A DNA stretch of 64,000 nucleotides from an uncultured Gelidibacter sp. (GTDB lineage: Bacteria; Bacteroidota; Bacteroidia; Flavobacteriales; Flavobacteriaceae), in NCBI RefSeq assembly GCF_947500795.1, contig NZ_CANMTE010000003.1:434001-498000 (forward strand), given 5' to 3'. The notes under the pieces were generated by a model. It did not search any database. It was not told where the DNA came from and was given only the letters and a program-made list of their open reading frames with translations. The first letter of the stretch is position 1; each line of letters begins with the position of its first letter. Below are positions 7,110-17,192 of the stretch, in pieces. Both the position numbers and the translations under genes were made by a program.

Positions 7110-10100
7110 TTGGAAGAGAAGAAAAAAGATATCAATCCGCCTAAACCTAAAAGATTTAAGGCTTTAAGAATAATCGGCAGGATTATTCTGGGCCTTGTCA
7201 TATTCTTCCTACTCTTAATTCTTTTCATCAGAAGTCCGTGGGGACAAGGCATTATTGTTGACAAAGCCGCTTCTTACGTCTCCAATAAAACCAACACGAA
7301 AGTTGAAATCGAGCGTTTATTTTTAACCTTTCAGGGCAATCTTCAAGTGGAAGGTTTGTTTTTGGAAGACACCAAAGGCGATACCTTAGTATATTCAAAA
7401 TCATTGGAAGCCAATATGCCGCTGTGGGCCATAATTAAAGGCGAAGGTTTTGGCGTTGAATCTTTGAGTTGGGAAGGTGTCCGCGCAAATATTAGAAGAA
7501 CGGATTCTATTGAAGGTTATAATTTTCAATTCTTGATTGATGCGTTCGCTACTGCAGATACAAATACTGCTACGGCAGATACCACAGCTCTAAATATTGT
7601 TTTGGACAAACTAAATTTTAAGGATTTCGATGTTGTTTTTGATGATGCCGTAGTAGGCATTGACAGTCGTTTTAATATCGGAACACTCCAGGCCAACATG
7701 AAAACGGTCAACTTGGAGCGTATGATTTTTGAAGCTTCAACTCTGGAGATAACTGATGCCCGAATTAAATACATTCAAAAACCTGTACCGATTGATCCTA
7801 ACGCTGAAGACGTACCACTTCCCTCCTTAACGGTTGAAAAGTTGACCCTTACCAACGTTTACGCCGATTACCAATCGTATGGCGATCGTATTGCTGCAGA
7901 AGCTGACATTAAAAATCTTTATGCAGAAATTCAGCAGGCTGATTTGGCCAATAATAGGTTTGAAGTACGCACTTTTAACCTTAAAAATTCGTCCATAGTA
8001 TTGCGGACCCAAACCGAAACCAATGTGGTTACTCAAAAAGTGGTGGAAGTTACTCAAGATATCAAACAAGACATTCAAGCCTTTGAATGGCCAGAACTAC
8101 GATTAGCCATAGGCTCTATCGATTTTGAAAATAATAATTTCAGTTATTTTGTCGCCGCCGCAGAAGCTAAAAAAGGTACTTTCAATCCGAATGCTATTGT
8201 ACTGAACGATCTTAATTTACAAGCGGACAACATTCATCTTAAGGATAAAAAAGCCACCCTGCACATTGAAAATTCAACATTCAAAGAGATTTCAGGCTTT
8301 GACTTGAAAGAATTGCAACTTCAATTTGATGCTGATGACACCACATTAAAAGTTTCCAATTTAAAAACTGCTTTAAATAATAACACGTTACGGGCTGATT
8401 TACGTTTGGATTATCCTAAACTTTCGGCGCTTATTGAAACTCCAGAAAAATCTAAAATTGACGTACGTATTCCTGCGTATCAAGTGTCCTTAAATGATGT
8501 GTTCTTGATTCAGCCAGAATTAAAGAAAAATCAATATCTCAACACCCTGAGTAAACATCTACTCTCCGGAAATGTTAATGCAAACGGCTACTTATCTGAT
8601 ATTAACGTAGCCAATATGAATGCCCATTGGGCTAACACGCATATTTCGGCCAACGGCAGAATTCAAAATGCAACCGATCCTAATACCATTCAATTCAACA
8701 TTCCTAATTTTTCAGCCGTATCGAAACGTTCTGACATCATTCAATTCGTGGACGAAAAAGAGTTGGGTGTTACGCTTCCTAACGACGTCAAGTTAGCGGG
8801 AAATTTGAAGGGAAATCTCAATGATATTTACACAAAGGCCATATTAACCACCTCTCAAGGAGTCGCATCTGTTGACGGTCATTTTAAAAATGGTAAAACT
8901 ATCGAATTTGATGCTGATCTTTCTGTAGAAAATTACAAACTGAATGAATTACTTCAAAACGAGCAATTAGGAACTTTAAGTCTGACCCTAAAAACCAACG
9001 GAAAGGGCAAAACCATCAATGATTTGGATGCTGATATTGATGCCACAATCTCAAGTTTTAAATACAATTCTTACGACATTAAAGATTTAAAAATAGTCGG
9101 CGACATTAAAAATGGTCGCGGAAAAGTAACTTCTAAATATAAAGACTACAACCTCGACATGGATCTCTACGCCACAGTGGTATTAGATTCTGTTTCTCCT
9201 GAAGCCAATGTGGAGCTAAATATTATTGGTGCCGATCTACAAGCGCTCGGACTCATGAATCGCGAAGTCAAAACGGGCATGAAAATTTATGCCGACTTTA
9301 AAGGTGATGCCACCAACTATGATATTGCGGCAATTGTAGATGAAGGCGTCGTAGTTTATGACAACAAAACCTATTTGATTGGAGATTTGAATGCTCTCGC
9401 ACATGTAAGGAAAGACACCACCTCGGTTTCCATAAAGAACAAACTGGTAGATGTGCTGTTACAATCCAATACTGATCCGCAAACGTTTAGCAAATCCTTA
9501 AAGCGCCATGTGTTTAGTTATTTTTATAGCGATGAAAAACTTCCTGACAGCATTACCAATCCGGTCAACTTAAAATTGCGAGGCAAAATCATTCAAGCAC
9601 CAATTTTAAATGATGTTTTCTTGGTGAATGTGAGAGATCTCGACACTATTAAAATGGCGGTCGATTTCCATGAAAAAGAACGGCAACTAAAAGCAAACAT
9701 TACTGCGCCACATATTAATTATAGTGGTTATGAATTGGATAGTTTAGCATTTTCAATGGATACCGATAAGGACAAATTTATTTTTGATCTTGGATTCACT
9801 GAAATTAAAGCAGGACCATTCCATATTCACAAAACTAAACTTGAAGGCAACCAGTCCAATAATGAACTGTCTTTGTCCTTTACAGCAAACCACAAAGATG
9901 AAATCCTAACACGGATTACCAGTAAAATTACGGGCGATAGAGAACAATTACGTTTTCATGTGACGCCTGAAGATTTGATTTTAAACAAAACGGCGTGGAC
10001 CACTCCAGAAAACAACGAGATTTTAATTAGAGATCAGAAATTAGAATTTAACGACTTTATTTTCAGTCGCGAAAATCAATCTTTTGAAATTACCGATAAA

Positions 10101-12194
10101 CTCTCATCCATCGCCAAGGAACATATTGCTGCAGATTTTAAGAATTTCAAATTAAGTGAATTCTTAAACTACCTCAACCCAGATGAGGAATTGGCGACGG
10201 GCAACCTCAACGGTTCATTTGTTTTGGAAGAACCTTTTGGAAAGACAGGAATTATTGCTGACCTGAACATTGACCAATTGAGTTTTATGCAAGTGGATAT
10301 GGGAACATTAAGTCTTGATGGAACATCATTAGGGTTTAATAGCTATGATTTTAATGTGGATATAGCTGGTGGTGAGATTGACCTGGATTTAAAAGGCGAT
10401 TATGTAGCTATTCCTGGCGATGCCAAACTTGATATGGCTTTGGATATTACCAGATTTAACATGACTGCATTAACCGGATTCACTCAAGGAACGATTACTG
10501 AAACGGATGGCAGCTTCTCTGGCAATTTTAAATTAAATGGGACTTTAAGCGCTCCTAAATATGAAGGCCATTTAAATTTTGATAACGCCGATTTTAAGAT
10601 AAAAATGTTCAATTCAGCTTTCACTCTTGTTAATGAGACCCTCAATGTTTCGAATGAAGGATTGTCTATGGACAATTTTACAATTCGTGATGAGCATCAA
10701 AACTCTATGGTTATTTCAGGCAAAGTTGGTACAGAATCATTCCTCAATCCTACTTTTGATTTACAAATAACTGCTGATAATTTCCAAGTGCTGAACGCCA
10801 CTAAAGAAGATAATGATTTCCTTTATGGAACAGTTGTTTTTGATGCTGACGCTAAAATTACTGGCGATTTACAAATTCCTAAAATCACCATGAATGCAAC
10901 TGTGGGCTCTAATACAGATGTGACCTATGTGATGCCATCAGCAACGGTAAATATCGAAGAACGTGATGGCGTGGTTATTTTTGTAAATCGCGAAAATCCT
11001 GATGCTATCCTCACAAGAACTGAAGAAACCACAGCAACTATTACAGGGTTCGACATTGCAGCGTTGCTTAAAATCGGGAAAGAGGCCGCAGTGACCATAA
11101 TAATTGACCAAGAAACTGGTGATAATTTTAAGGTCTCAGGCGAAGGCGATTTAAATTTCAATATGATACCCAATGGAAACATGACCCTTGCTGGGGTTTA
11201 TGAAGTACAAAGCGGACATTATGAGTTAAATCTTTACAGTCTTGTAAATCGAAAATTTGATATTGTTTCCGGTAGCCGAGTAACATGGTCGGGCGATCCT
11301 TTTGATGCTAAATTAGATATAAAAGCACTTTATGAGGTCAAAACCTCAGCATCGTCCTTGATGGCGCCAACAAGTTCCAACTTAGATGAATCAGCTAAGG
11401 GTAAGTACCGCCAAGTGCTTCCTTTTTATGTCTACCTTAATATTGACGGACAGTTGATGCAACCTAAAATCAATTTCAATTTGGACATGCCTAAAGATGA
11501 ACAAGGCGCTATTAGCGGACAAGTTTATGGCCGCGTCCAGCAATTAAATCAACAGGAAGACGAATTGAACAGACAGGTGTTCTCTTTATTGGTCTTGAAC
11601 AGATTTTACCCTGATCCTGGCAGCGATGGAAGTGCGGGTGGTGTAGCAAGTATCGCAAGAGACAACTTAAATGATGCCGTATCTGACCAACTTAATTTGT
11701 TTTCTGATAAATTATTGGGCAACTCTGGCTTCGATCTTAATTTTGGCTTGGACAGTTATACGGATTACCAAGGCAGTTCTCCACAAGAGCGCACACAATT
11801 GGATATTGCAGCACAGAAGAAACTATTTAATGACCGATTGATTGTAAGTGTAGGTAGCGAAGTTGATGTTCAGGGCAGCAGTTCTACTGGCGAGGCAACA
11901 CCTATTATTGGCAATGTCAGTATTGAATATATTCTAACCGAAAATGGACGCTATAGATTGAAAGGATTCCGCAGGAATGAATTTGAGAACGTCATTGATG
12001 GTCAAACTATTGTTAGTGGTATTGCACTGATTTTTACACAGGAATTTAATAAGTTTAACGAACTTTGGGATGCTTTGGTGAAATCTAAAACCAAACAGGA
12101 AAAAGCAGCCGCGGAAGAAAAGAAAGCCGCTGAAGAAGCACTAAAAGCAGAAGAAGAAAAAGTTGACGAAAGTATCGAAGAGAAAAAGCAGTAA
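7110..12194 (+). CDS. tamB: translocation and assembly module protein TamB
   Basis: 1694 residues, the size of Bacteroidota TamB. A positive N-terminus is followed by one transmembrane segment (about residues 24-42, LGLVIFFLLLILFI), which anchors it in the inner membrane. A very long repetitive beta-rich region follows, expected to form a hydrophobic groove across the periplasm. The C-terminal DUF490 domain spans about 1240-1650 (EYILTENGRYRLKGFRR near its end). A charged Lys/Glu/Ala tail closes the protein. The start is TTG at 7110: the preceding codon is an in-frame TGA, and the next ATG would remove the membrane anchor. It forms a two-gene unit with tamL and likely acts in outer-membrane protein or lipid transport. 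Confidence 0.93.
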   Translation: MEEKKKDINPPKPKRFKALRIIGRIILGLVIFFLLLILFIRSPWGQGIIVDKAASYVSNKTNTKVEIERLFLTFQGNLQVEGLFLEDTKGDTLVYSKSLEANMPLWAIIKGEGFGVESLSWEGVRANIRRTDSIEGYNFQFLIDAFATADTNTATADTTALNIVLDKLNFKDFDVVFDDAVVGIDSRFNIGTLQANMKTVNLERMIFEASTLEITDARIKYIQKPVPIDPNAEDVPLPSLTVEKLTLTNVYADYQSYGDRIAAEADIKNLYAEIQQADLANNRFEVRTFNLKNSSIVLRTQTETNVVTQKVVEVTQDIKQDIQAFEWPELRLAIGSIDFENNNFSYFVAAAEAKKGTFNPNAIVLNDLNLQADNIHLKDKKATLHIENSTFKEISGFDLKELQLQFDADDTTLKVSNLKTALNNNTLRADLRLDYPKLSALIETPEKSKIDVRIPAYQVSLNDVFLIQPELKKNQYLNTLSKHLLSGNVNANGYLSDINVANMNAHWANTHISANGRIQNATDPNTIQFNIPNFSAVSKRSDIIQFVDEKELGVTLPNDVKLAGNLKGNLNDIYTKAILTTSQGVASVDGHFKNGKTIEFDADLSVENYKLNELLQNEQLGTLSLTLKTNGKGKTINDLDADIDATISSFKYNSYDIKDLKIVGDIKNGRGKVTSKYKDYNLDMDLYATVVLDSVSPEANVELNIIGADLQALGLMNREVKTGMKIYADFKGDATNYDIAAIVDEGVVVYDNKTYLIGDLNALAHVRKDTTSVSIKNKLVDVLLQSNTDPQTFSKSLKRHVFSYFYSDEKLPDSITNPVNLKLRGKIIQAPILNDVFLVNVRDLDTIKMAVDFHEKERQLKANITAPHINYSGYELDSLAFSMDTDKDKFIFDLGFTEIKAGPFHIHKTKLEGNQSNNELSLSFTANHKDEILTRITSKITGDREQLRFHVTPEDLILNKTAWTTPENNEILIRDQKLEFNDFIFSRENQSFEITDKLSSIAKEHIAADFKNFKLSEFLNYLNPDEELATGNLNGSFVLEEPFGKTGIIADLNIDQLSFMQVDMGTLSLDGTSLGFNSYDFNVDIAGGEIDLDLKGDYVAIPGDAKLDMALDITRFNMTALTGFTQGTITETDGSFSGNFKLNGTLSAPKYEGHLNFDNADFKIKMFNSAFTLVNETLNVSNEGLSMDNFTIRDEHQNSMVISGKVGTESFLNPTFDLQITADNFQVLNATKEDNDFLYGTVVFDADAKITGDLQIPKITMNATVGSNTDVTYVMPSATVNIEERDGVVIFVNRENPDAILTRTEETTATITGFDIAALLKIGKEAAVTIIIDQETGDNFKVSGEGDLNFNMIPNGNMTLAGVYEVQSGHYELNLYSLVNRKFDIVSGSRVTWSGDPFDAKLDIKALYEVKTSASSLMAPTSSNLDESAKGKYRQVLPFYVYLNIDGQLMQPKINFNLDMPKDEQGAISGQVYGRVQQLNQQEDELNRQVFSLLVLNRFYPDPGSDGSAGGVASIARDNLNDAVSDQLNLFSDKLLGNSGFDLNFGLDSYTDYQGSSPQERTQLDIAAQKKLFNDRLIVSVGSEVDVQGSSSTGEATPIIGNVSIEYILTENGRYRLKGFRRNEFENVIDGQTIVSGIALIFTQEFNKFNELWDALVKSKTKQEKAAAEEKKAAEEALKAEEEKVDESIEEKKQ

Positions 12195-12197
12195 TTA

Positions 12198-12236
12198 ATG
12201 AATTTCATCAGCAATCAAAAACAAAATAACCCTTGA
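12198..12236 (+). other. 12-codon mini-frame overlapping the tamL start
   Basis: ATG at 12198 opens MNFISNQKQNNP and its TGA (12234-12236) overlaps the TTG start of tamL (12233-12235) as TTGA. It starts 4 bp after the tamB stop. It might couple translation of tamB and tamL. Chance is also possible at this length. Confidence 0.3.
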
Positions 12237-14512
12237 AATTACATCTCAAATACATCCTTTTTACAGCTTTCATTTTTGGGAGTTTCTACTCCTGCAGTAT
12301 CGCCAAATACATCCCTGAAGATGAACGTCTGTATACTGGAGCAAAATTGACCATTCTTTCTGATTCCATCATAAAAAATGAATCTGGTTTGAAAGCAGAA
12401 CTTGAAACGGTTATTCGTCCTGAGCCTAATTCAAAATTCCTGGGCATGTATCCTGGACTGAATTATTACTATAAAAATCAGAAGGAAAACCCCGGATTCA
12501 TCAATCGTTGGTTATATAAAAAGTTTGGTGAGAAACCGGTGTATCAATCGGATGTGAAAGCCTTTGAAGTTGAAGATCTTTTACTGAACCGATTAGAAAA
12601 CAGAGGTTTTTTCTACAGCAAAGCCTCATCAAAATTTGAAGAGACGGAACAAAAAGCATCTGTTGCGTATACGGTAAATGTACCCACTCCTTACCGAATG
12701 GCAACGTATCAATTGGATTCATTACCGCGTCCAATCTATGGCGAAATTGAATCTCTTATGGCAACCACGCCATTTAAAAAAGGAATGCGCTTTGACTTGA
12801 GCAGCATGAAACTTGAACGCTTGCGCATCGATGCTAATCTTAAGAGCAAAGGCTATTATAATTTTGATGATAGTTTTTTAATCTTTGAAGCGGACACCAA
12901 CAGATACGATAATAAAAGCTTCGATTTATTCCTTAAATTAAAAAAGGCGGTTCCAAGAAAAGCAATCGTTCCTTATAGAATTTCTAAGGTTAATATTTAT
13001 CCTAATTACGAGACTTCAGATTCCATTCAAACCTCAAACATCCGTTATAACGAGAAAAACTTCATTCAAAAAGAAGTCTTTTTCAAACCGAAATATTTGG
13101 ATCCTTTTATCAAATTAGAAGAAGGCGAATTCTATAATCCGGAAACCTCGAGAAATACCGCGCGACGTTTATCGACCATTGGCGCCTATAAATATGTCAA
13201 CATTCAATACAAGGAACTCGACACCTTAGCGACAGACAGTTTAGGTTTATTGGAAGCCAACATTTATTTGTCGCCGTTGAACAAGAGAGCCTTCAGGGCA
13301 GAATTACAAGTGGTCACGAAATCCAACAATTTTACAGGTCCCGCATTGGCGTTAACCTATAGCAACCGTAACCTATTTGGCGGTGGAGAGATTTATAACA
13401 CCACACTGAAATTCGGTTATGAAGCGCAATTAGGTGGCGGCAAAAGCTCCGGAAAAAGCAGTTTAGAATTAGGCTTAAAGAATGAATTGATTTTCCCACG
13501 TGTACTTTTCCCTATTAAAATCAATGATGATTTCTTCGAATATTCGATTCCTAAGACTAAAACGTCAATTAGTCTCGATTATCTAAAGAGAACCCAACTA
13601 TACACCTTGCTTTCTGGCACGGCACTTTTTGGCTATGCTTGGGATGCCAATAAATATGTGACCCATCAAATCAATCCAATTTCCATTAGCTATACTGACC
13701 TTAGCAATACGACGGCCGAGTTTGAGCAAATTCTAACTGACAACCCATTTTTACGACGCAGTTTTGAGCAACAGTTTATTTCAGGCCTTACCTATTCATT
13801 CACCTATAATGAAATGGTCAACACCCAACGTGCTCATCAAAAGTATCTCAATTTCAAACTTGATGTTGCAGGAAATTCGATTAGCCTATTCGGTAAAGAG
13901 GAAAACCCTGATTCTCCTAAAACAATCTTTGGTTTAGAATATGCGCAATATGCAAAAGCAGATCTCGATTTCCATTATCATTTTAATTTCGGGAAAGAAC
14001 AAACGATAGCGGCACGCGTGTTTGCAGGTTACGGATTGGCGTATGGCAACTCAGAGGTAATCCCTTTTGTAAAACAATATTATGCTGGCGGCCCTTACAG
14101 CGTTCGATCCTTTAGAATCCGTTCTTTAGGCCCTGGAACTTATAATTCCGACTTAGAACCCAATACTACTGGTGGATTTTTTGATAAAACAGGAAATATC
14201 AGATTGGAAGCCAACTTAGAATATCGATTTCCAATTGTATCCTTTTTTAAAGGCGCCGTTTTTGCTGATGCAGGAAATATTTGGAACTCCAAAGAAAACC
14301 CTGCGTTCAACGGAAAAGATAAATTCACCAGCAATTTTATTAACGAATTGGGAATGGGTGCTGGTGTCGGATTGCGTGTGGATATCCAAAGTTTTGTTAT
14401 CCGATTTGATTTAGCGGCACCTTTTCATGATCCGTCACTACAAAAAGGAAAGCGTTTTAATTTTGATGTGAGCAATCCTATTTTAAACTTTGCAATTGGG
14501 TATCCGTTTTAA
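12233..14512 (+). CDS. tamL: TamL, BamA/TamA-family outer membrane lipoprotein
   Basis: 759 residues. The first 21 residues form a lipoprotein signal with Cys21 (FGSFYSC), so unlike proteobacterial TamA it is lipid-anchored, as described for TamL of Bacteroidota. POTRA-like segments occupy about residues 25-350. The Omp85 barrel follows from about 360, with the lid-loop type motif GGPYSVRSFRIRSLGPGTY near residue 621 and a terminal Phe (AIGYPF). The start is TTG at 12233: an in-frame TAA lies two codons upstream and the signal peptide needs this start. It is the partner of TamB encoded just upstream. Confidence 0.93.
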   Translation: MKLHLKYILFTAFIFGSFYSCSIAKYIPEDERLYTGAKLTILSDSIIKNESGLKAELETVIRPEPNSKFLGMYPGLNYYYKNQKENPGFINRWLYKKFGEKPVYQSDVKAFEVEDLLLNRLENRGFFYSKASSKFEETEQKASVAYTVNVPTPYRMATYQLDSLPRPIYGEIESLMATTPFKKGMRFDLSSMKLERLRIDANLKSKGYYNFDDSFLIFEADTNRYDNKSFDLFLKLKKAVPRKAIVPYRISKVNIYPNYETSDSIQTSNIRYNEKNFIQKEVFFKPKYLDPFIKLEEGEFYNPETSRNTARRLSTIGAYKYVNIQYKELDTLATDSLGLLEANIYLSPLNKRAFRAELQVVTKSNNFTGPALALTYSNRNLFGGGEIYNTTLKFGYEAQLGGGKSSGKSSLELGLKNELIFPRVLFPIKINDDFFEYSIPKTKTSISLDYLKRTQLYTLLSGTALFGYAWDANKYVTHQINPISISYTDLSNTTAEFEQILTDNPFLRRSFEQQFISGLTYSFTYNEMVNTQRAHQKYLNFKLDVAGNSISLFGKEENPDSPKTIFGLEYAQYAKADLDFHYHFNFGKEQTIAARVFAGYGLAYGNSEVIPFVKQYYAGGPYSVRSFRIRSLGPGTYNSDLEPNTTGGFFDKTGNIRLEANLEYRFPIVSFFKGAVFADAGNIWNSKENPAFNGKDKFTSNFINELGMGAGVGLRVDIQSFVIRFDLAAPFHDPSLQKGKRFNFDVSNPILNFAIGYPF

Positions 14513-14600
14513 TACCTGACAGATTTAGAAGTAGCGAGCTTGCTATCCTTTGAAAAATTTGATATGTTTCGAGCATATTGTTTAACCTAAAATCGATAAA

Positions 14601-15080
14601 ATGAGCACAGATAATAAAAATAAATTCATGTTGGAAGCTGTTAATGCAGCATTAAAAGGCATGGATAATAATGAAGGCGGTCCATTTGGTTGCGTTGTTG
14701 TAAAAGATGGCAAAATTGTAGGTCGCGGGAATAATAAAGTAACTTCGAATAACGATCCAACAGCGCACGCTGAAGTCATGGCCATTAGAGACGCTTGTAA
14801 CAACCTCAACACTTTTCAATTGGATGGTTGTGAAATTTACACCTCTTGCGAACCGTGTCCGATGTGTTTTGGCGCCATTTATTGGGCAAGACCAGACAAG
14901 GTATATTATGGCTGTAGCCAAAAAGATGCAGCAGATATCGATTTTGATGACGAATTTATTTACAAGGAGATTGAATTGCCATACGCAAACCGAAGTATTC
15001 CTTTTGAACAATTTGCACGTGATATTGCCTTGGAACCTTTTCAGAAATGGAGAGAAAAAGACGATAAAACGGTGTATTAA
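14601..15080 (+). CDS. nucleoside/guanine deaminase-like protein
   Basis: 159 residues of the zinc cytidine-deaminase fold. HAEVMAIRDAC supplies the zinc His and catalytic Glu, and SCEPCPMCFGAIYWAR supplies PCxxC. The C-terminal part (CSQKDAADIDFDDEF, then PYANRSIPFEQF) resembles GuaD-type guanine deaminases, which convert guanine to xanthine, more than TadA. It starts 88 bp after tamL, without an obvious terminator between. A purine-related gene next to the arsenosugar cluster may be coincidence. Confidence 0.85.
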   Translation: MSTDNKNKFMLEAVNAALKGMDNNEGGPFGCVVVKDGKIVGRGNNKVTSNNDPTAHAEVMAIRDACNNLNTFQLDGCEIYTSCEPCPMCFGAIYWARPDKVYYGCSQKDAADIDFDDEFIYKEIELPYANRSIPFEQFARDIALEPFQKWREKDDKTVY

Positions 15081-15083
15081 TCA

Positions 15084-15137
15084 CCCGGTTCTCGATACTA
15101 TTCCAATAAAAAAATCGGAATCACTCGAACTGACAGG
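15084..15137. repeat. dispersed intergenic repeat (CGGTTCTCGATAC...CACTCGAACTGACA), copy 1
   Basis: CCGGTTCTCGATAC at 15085-15098 and CACTCGAACTGACAGG at 15122-15137 bracket a short core with ATTCC/GGAAT inverted ends. The same two end blocks recur at 58592-58731. It lies just after a stop codon. Confidence 0.6.
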
Positions 15138-15328
15138 CTAATTACATTTGAAAGAACTGATATTTAAACGCAAGTAATTTCAAGCCTAGTAAGACTCTCA
15201 ATTAGTTAACCGTTGATGCTCACTCACCATTTTATTTATCTTAAGATTTCTGTTATGTTTACAACAGATTCTCGACTTAAAATTGAAACTTATTTTTAAA
15301 ATACTAACAACCCTCAACACTAAAATCG

Positions 15329-15664
15329 ATGCAAAAAACCTATTATGACCCAGCAGATTTAAAGAAATTTGGAAAAATAACAGAATGGAACGAAGAACTT
15401 GGCAACAAATTCTTCGATTACTATGCTAAGGTGTTTGAGGAAGGTAAACTTTCCGCTCGTGAAAAATCTCTAATTGCTTTAGCTGTGGCGCATACTGAGC
15501 AATGTCCTTATTGTATTGATGCCTACACGCAAGACGGTTTGCAACGTGGGATTACCAAAGAGGAAATGATGGAGGCGTTACATGTTGGTGCTGCCATAAA
15601 AGGTGGTGCAACTTTGGTACACGGTGTCCAGATGATGAATAAAGTGAATAAATTAGAAATGTGA
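15329..15664 (+). CDS. arsenosugar-biosynthesis-associated peroxidase-like protein (CMD/AhpD fold)
   Basis: 111 residues of the carboxymuconolactone decarboxylase/AhpD fold. The core is SLIALAVAHTEQCPYCIDAY with a CxxC redox pair (Cys62 and Cys65 by count) and a following His-poor helix; GGATLVHGVQMMN is near the end. This subgroup accompanies the radical SAM protein ArsS in arsenosugar clusters; some relatives carry selenocysteine at the first Cys, here it is Cys. The exact reaction is unknown; a thiol redox role is inferred. It is followed by a strong hairpin and a repeat array before arsS. Confidence 0.85.
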   Translation: MQKTYYDPADLKKFGKITEWNEELGNKFFDYYAKVFEEGKLSAREKSLIALAVAHTEQCPYCIDAYTQDGLQRGITKEEMMEALHVGAAIKGGATLVHGVQMMNKVNKLEM

Positions 15665-15673
15665 GCAGAGAAC

Positions 15674-15698
15674 CACTCCCGATTTTTCATCGGGAGTG
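15674..15698 (+). terminator. hairpin after the peroxidase-like gene
   Basis: CACTCCCGAT and ATCGGGAGTG form a perfect 10-bp stem around TTTTC, 10 bp after the stop. No T-run follows, so it may act as an mRNA 3' stabiliser or as the start of the repeat array. Confidence 0.5.
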
Positions 15699-15915
15699 TG
15701 TGAATCGCTCATCCCGATGCATATCGGGATCCATTTAATATAATAGAACCAAAAGAATTTAGAAGGTTCACCAATTTTGAACGTTGTGTGAATCGCTCAT
15801 ACCAATGAATATCGGAATCTGTTATAATAAATTAGAATCAAAAGATTTAGGCGGTACATAACTTTTTAAAGTTGTGAATCGCCCCCCGATGCAAATCGGG
15901 ACCCATTCTAAGTCA
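15698..15915. repeat. degenerate tandem repeat, about 87 bp, 2.5 copies
   Basis: The block GTGAATCGC recurs at 15700, 15788 and 15874 (periods 88 and 86). Each copy is followed by a small inverted repeat: ATCCCGAT-GCAT-ATCGGGAT in copy 1, CCCGAT-GCAA-ATCGGG in copy 3, eroded in copy 2. Copies 1 and 2 then share AGAAxCAAAAGAxTTxAG-type sequence. It fills most of the 340-bp gap before arsS and has no coding frame. Confidence 0.7.
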
Positions 15916-16003
15916 AACAAAAGAGCAACCAACATAACGTTGGCAGCATCAAAATAAAGTTCAAAGCCAAACACGCATTAGACTTTAAATTTTAAACCCA
16001 TAG

Positions 16004-17056
16004 ATGATCAAATCCTTACATAAGCGCGAAAGCGAATTAGCAGATAGCAACAGACAACTCGAAATTTTATCAAATGGTATTTTCCAAAACGGTGCATTGC
16101 CAACATTTAAAAACAAGATCGCTGAAACTGGGCAATTCCCTTTAAAAGCTAAAAAACTCGAAATTCTACAAATCAACCTTGGTTATATGTGTAATCAAGT
16201 TTGCGAACATTGTCATGTAGATGCTGGTCCCGATCGTAAGGAAATTATGACCAGAGACACGATGTTACAATGTTTGGAAATCATCAAAAACACGGGAGCC
16301 CACACGCTCGATTTGACAGGAGGCGCGCCCGAAATGAATCCTGATTTTAGATGGTTTGTGGATGAAGCCTCAAAAGCAGGGATAAAAGATTTTATTGTGC
16401 GTTCTAACCTGACCATCATCAGAGCCAATAAAAAATATTACGATTTACCTGATTTTTTCAAAGCACATAACGTTCATGTGATTTCGTCAATGCCACATTG
16501 GACCAAAGGCAAAACCGATAAACAACGCGGCGATGGTGTTTTTGATAAATCGATTCGTGCTTTACAAGATTTGAATGCGATTGGTTACGGCATGCCAGAT
16601 AGCGACTTGAGATTGGATTTAGTTTACAATCCGTCAGGCGCTTTTTTACCCGGAGATCAAGCCAGTATGGAGAAAGATTTCAAAAAAGCGCTAAAACAAG
16701 ATTTCGACATTCATTTCCATAATCTTTTTGCGATTACCAATTTGCCAATTGCACGCTTTTTAGATTATTTGATTGCTTCTGAAAACTATGAAGATTACAT
16801 GTATGCTTTGGTTGAAGCTTATAATCCGAATGCTGTTAAAAATGTGATGTGCACCAATACCCTTTCCATTTCTTGGGATGGCTATTTATATGATTGCGAT
16901 TTTAACCAGATGCTAAATCTTCCCGTAAACAGCAAAGTGAAACATATTTCTGACTACAATGAAGAACTTTTGGACGGCAGAACCATCATGATTTCACAAC
17001 ATTGTTACGGATGTACCGCAGGCGCAGGAAGCAGCTGTCAAGGCAGTGTAACTTAG
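16004..17056 (+). CDS. arsS: arsenosugar biosynthesis radical SAM protein ArsS
   Basis: 350 residues. The radical SAM cluster motif is CNQVCEHC (CxxxCxxC, near residue 66), followed by HVDAGPDRKEIM. The SAM-binding GGAPEMNP stretch is near residue 107. The C-terminal Cys-rich part has MCTNTLSISWDGYLYDCDFN and HCYGCTAGAGSSCQG, diagnostic of the rSAM/selenodomain family. ArsS transfers a 5'-deoxyadenosyl group from SAM to dimethylarsenite, giving the arsenosugar precursor. In other organisms a terminal-domain residue can be selenocysteine; here all are Cys. The methyltransferase ArsM expected to feed it is not in this window. Confidence 0.92.
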   Translation: MIKSLHKRESELADSNRQLEILSNGIFQNGALPTFKNKIAETGQFPLKAKKLEILQINLGYMCNQVCEHCHVDAGPDRKEIMTRDTMLQCLEIIKNTGAHTLDLTGGAPEMNPDFRWFVDEASKAGIKDFIVRSNLTIIRANKKYYDLPDFFKAHNVHVISSMPHWTKGKTDKQRGDGVFDKSIRALQDLNAIGYGMPDSDLRLDLVYNPSGAFLPGDQASMEKDFKKALKQDFDIHFHNLFAITNLPIARFLDYLIASENYEDYMYALVEAYNPNAVKNVMCTNTLSISWDGYLYDCDFNQMLNLPVNSKVKHISDYNEELLDGRTIMISQHCYGCTAGAGSSCQGSVT

Positions 17057-17192
17057 AAGTTTTTTTTAATCTGAAACGTGTACATACCTATTCAATTATT
17101 TAAAGTGAATAACTTTATAAAACACCACAATACACTGTCAGTTTTAAATAAAATTTAACCTTGACAAAGCCGCAAAAATCTGCCCTAAAGCC

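Noticed and set aside
15698-15915. CRISPR array in the repeats before arsS
   Set aside because: Only three degenerate units of about 87 bp, with similar rather than unique spacers and no cas gene.
15329-17056. Selenocysteine in the peroxidase-like protein or ArsS
   Set aside because: Both families can contain it elsewhere, but here the positions are Cys codons and no in-frame TGA interrupts either gene. The same holds for SelO at 51766-53328.
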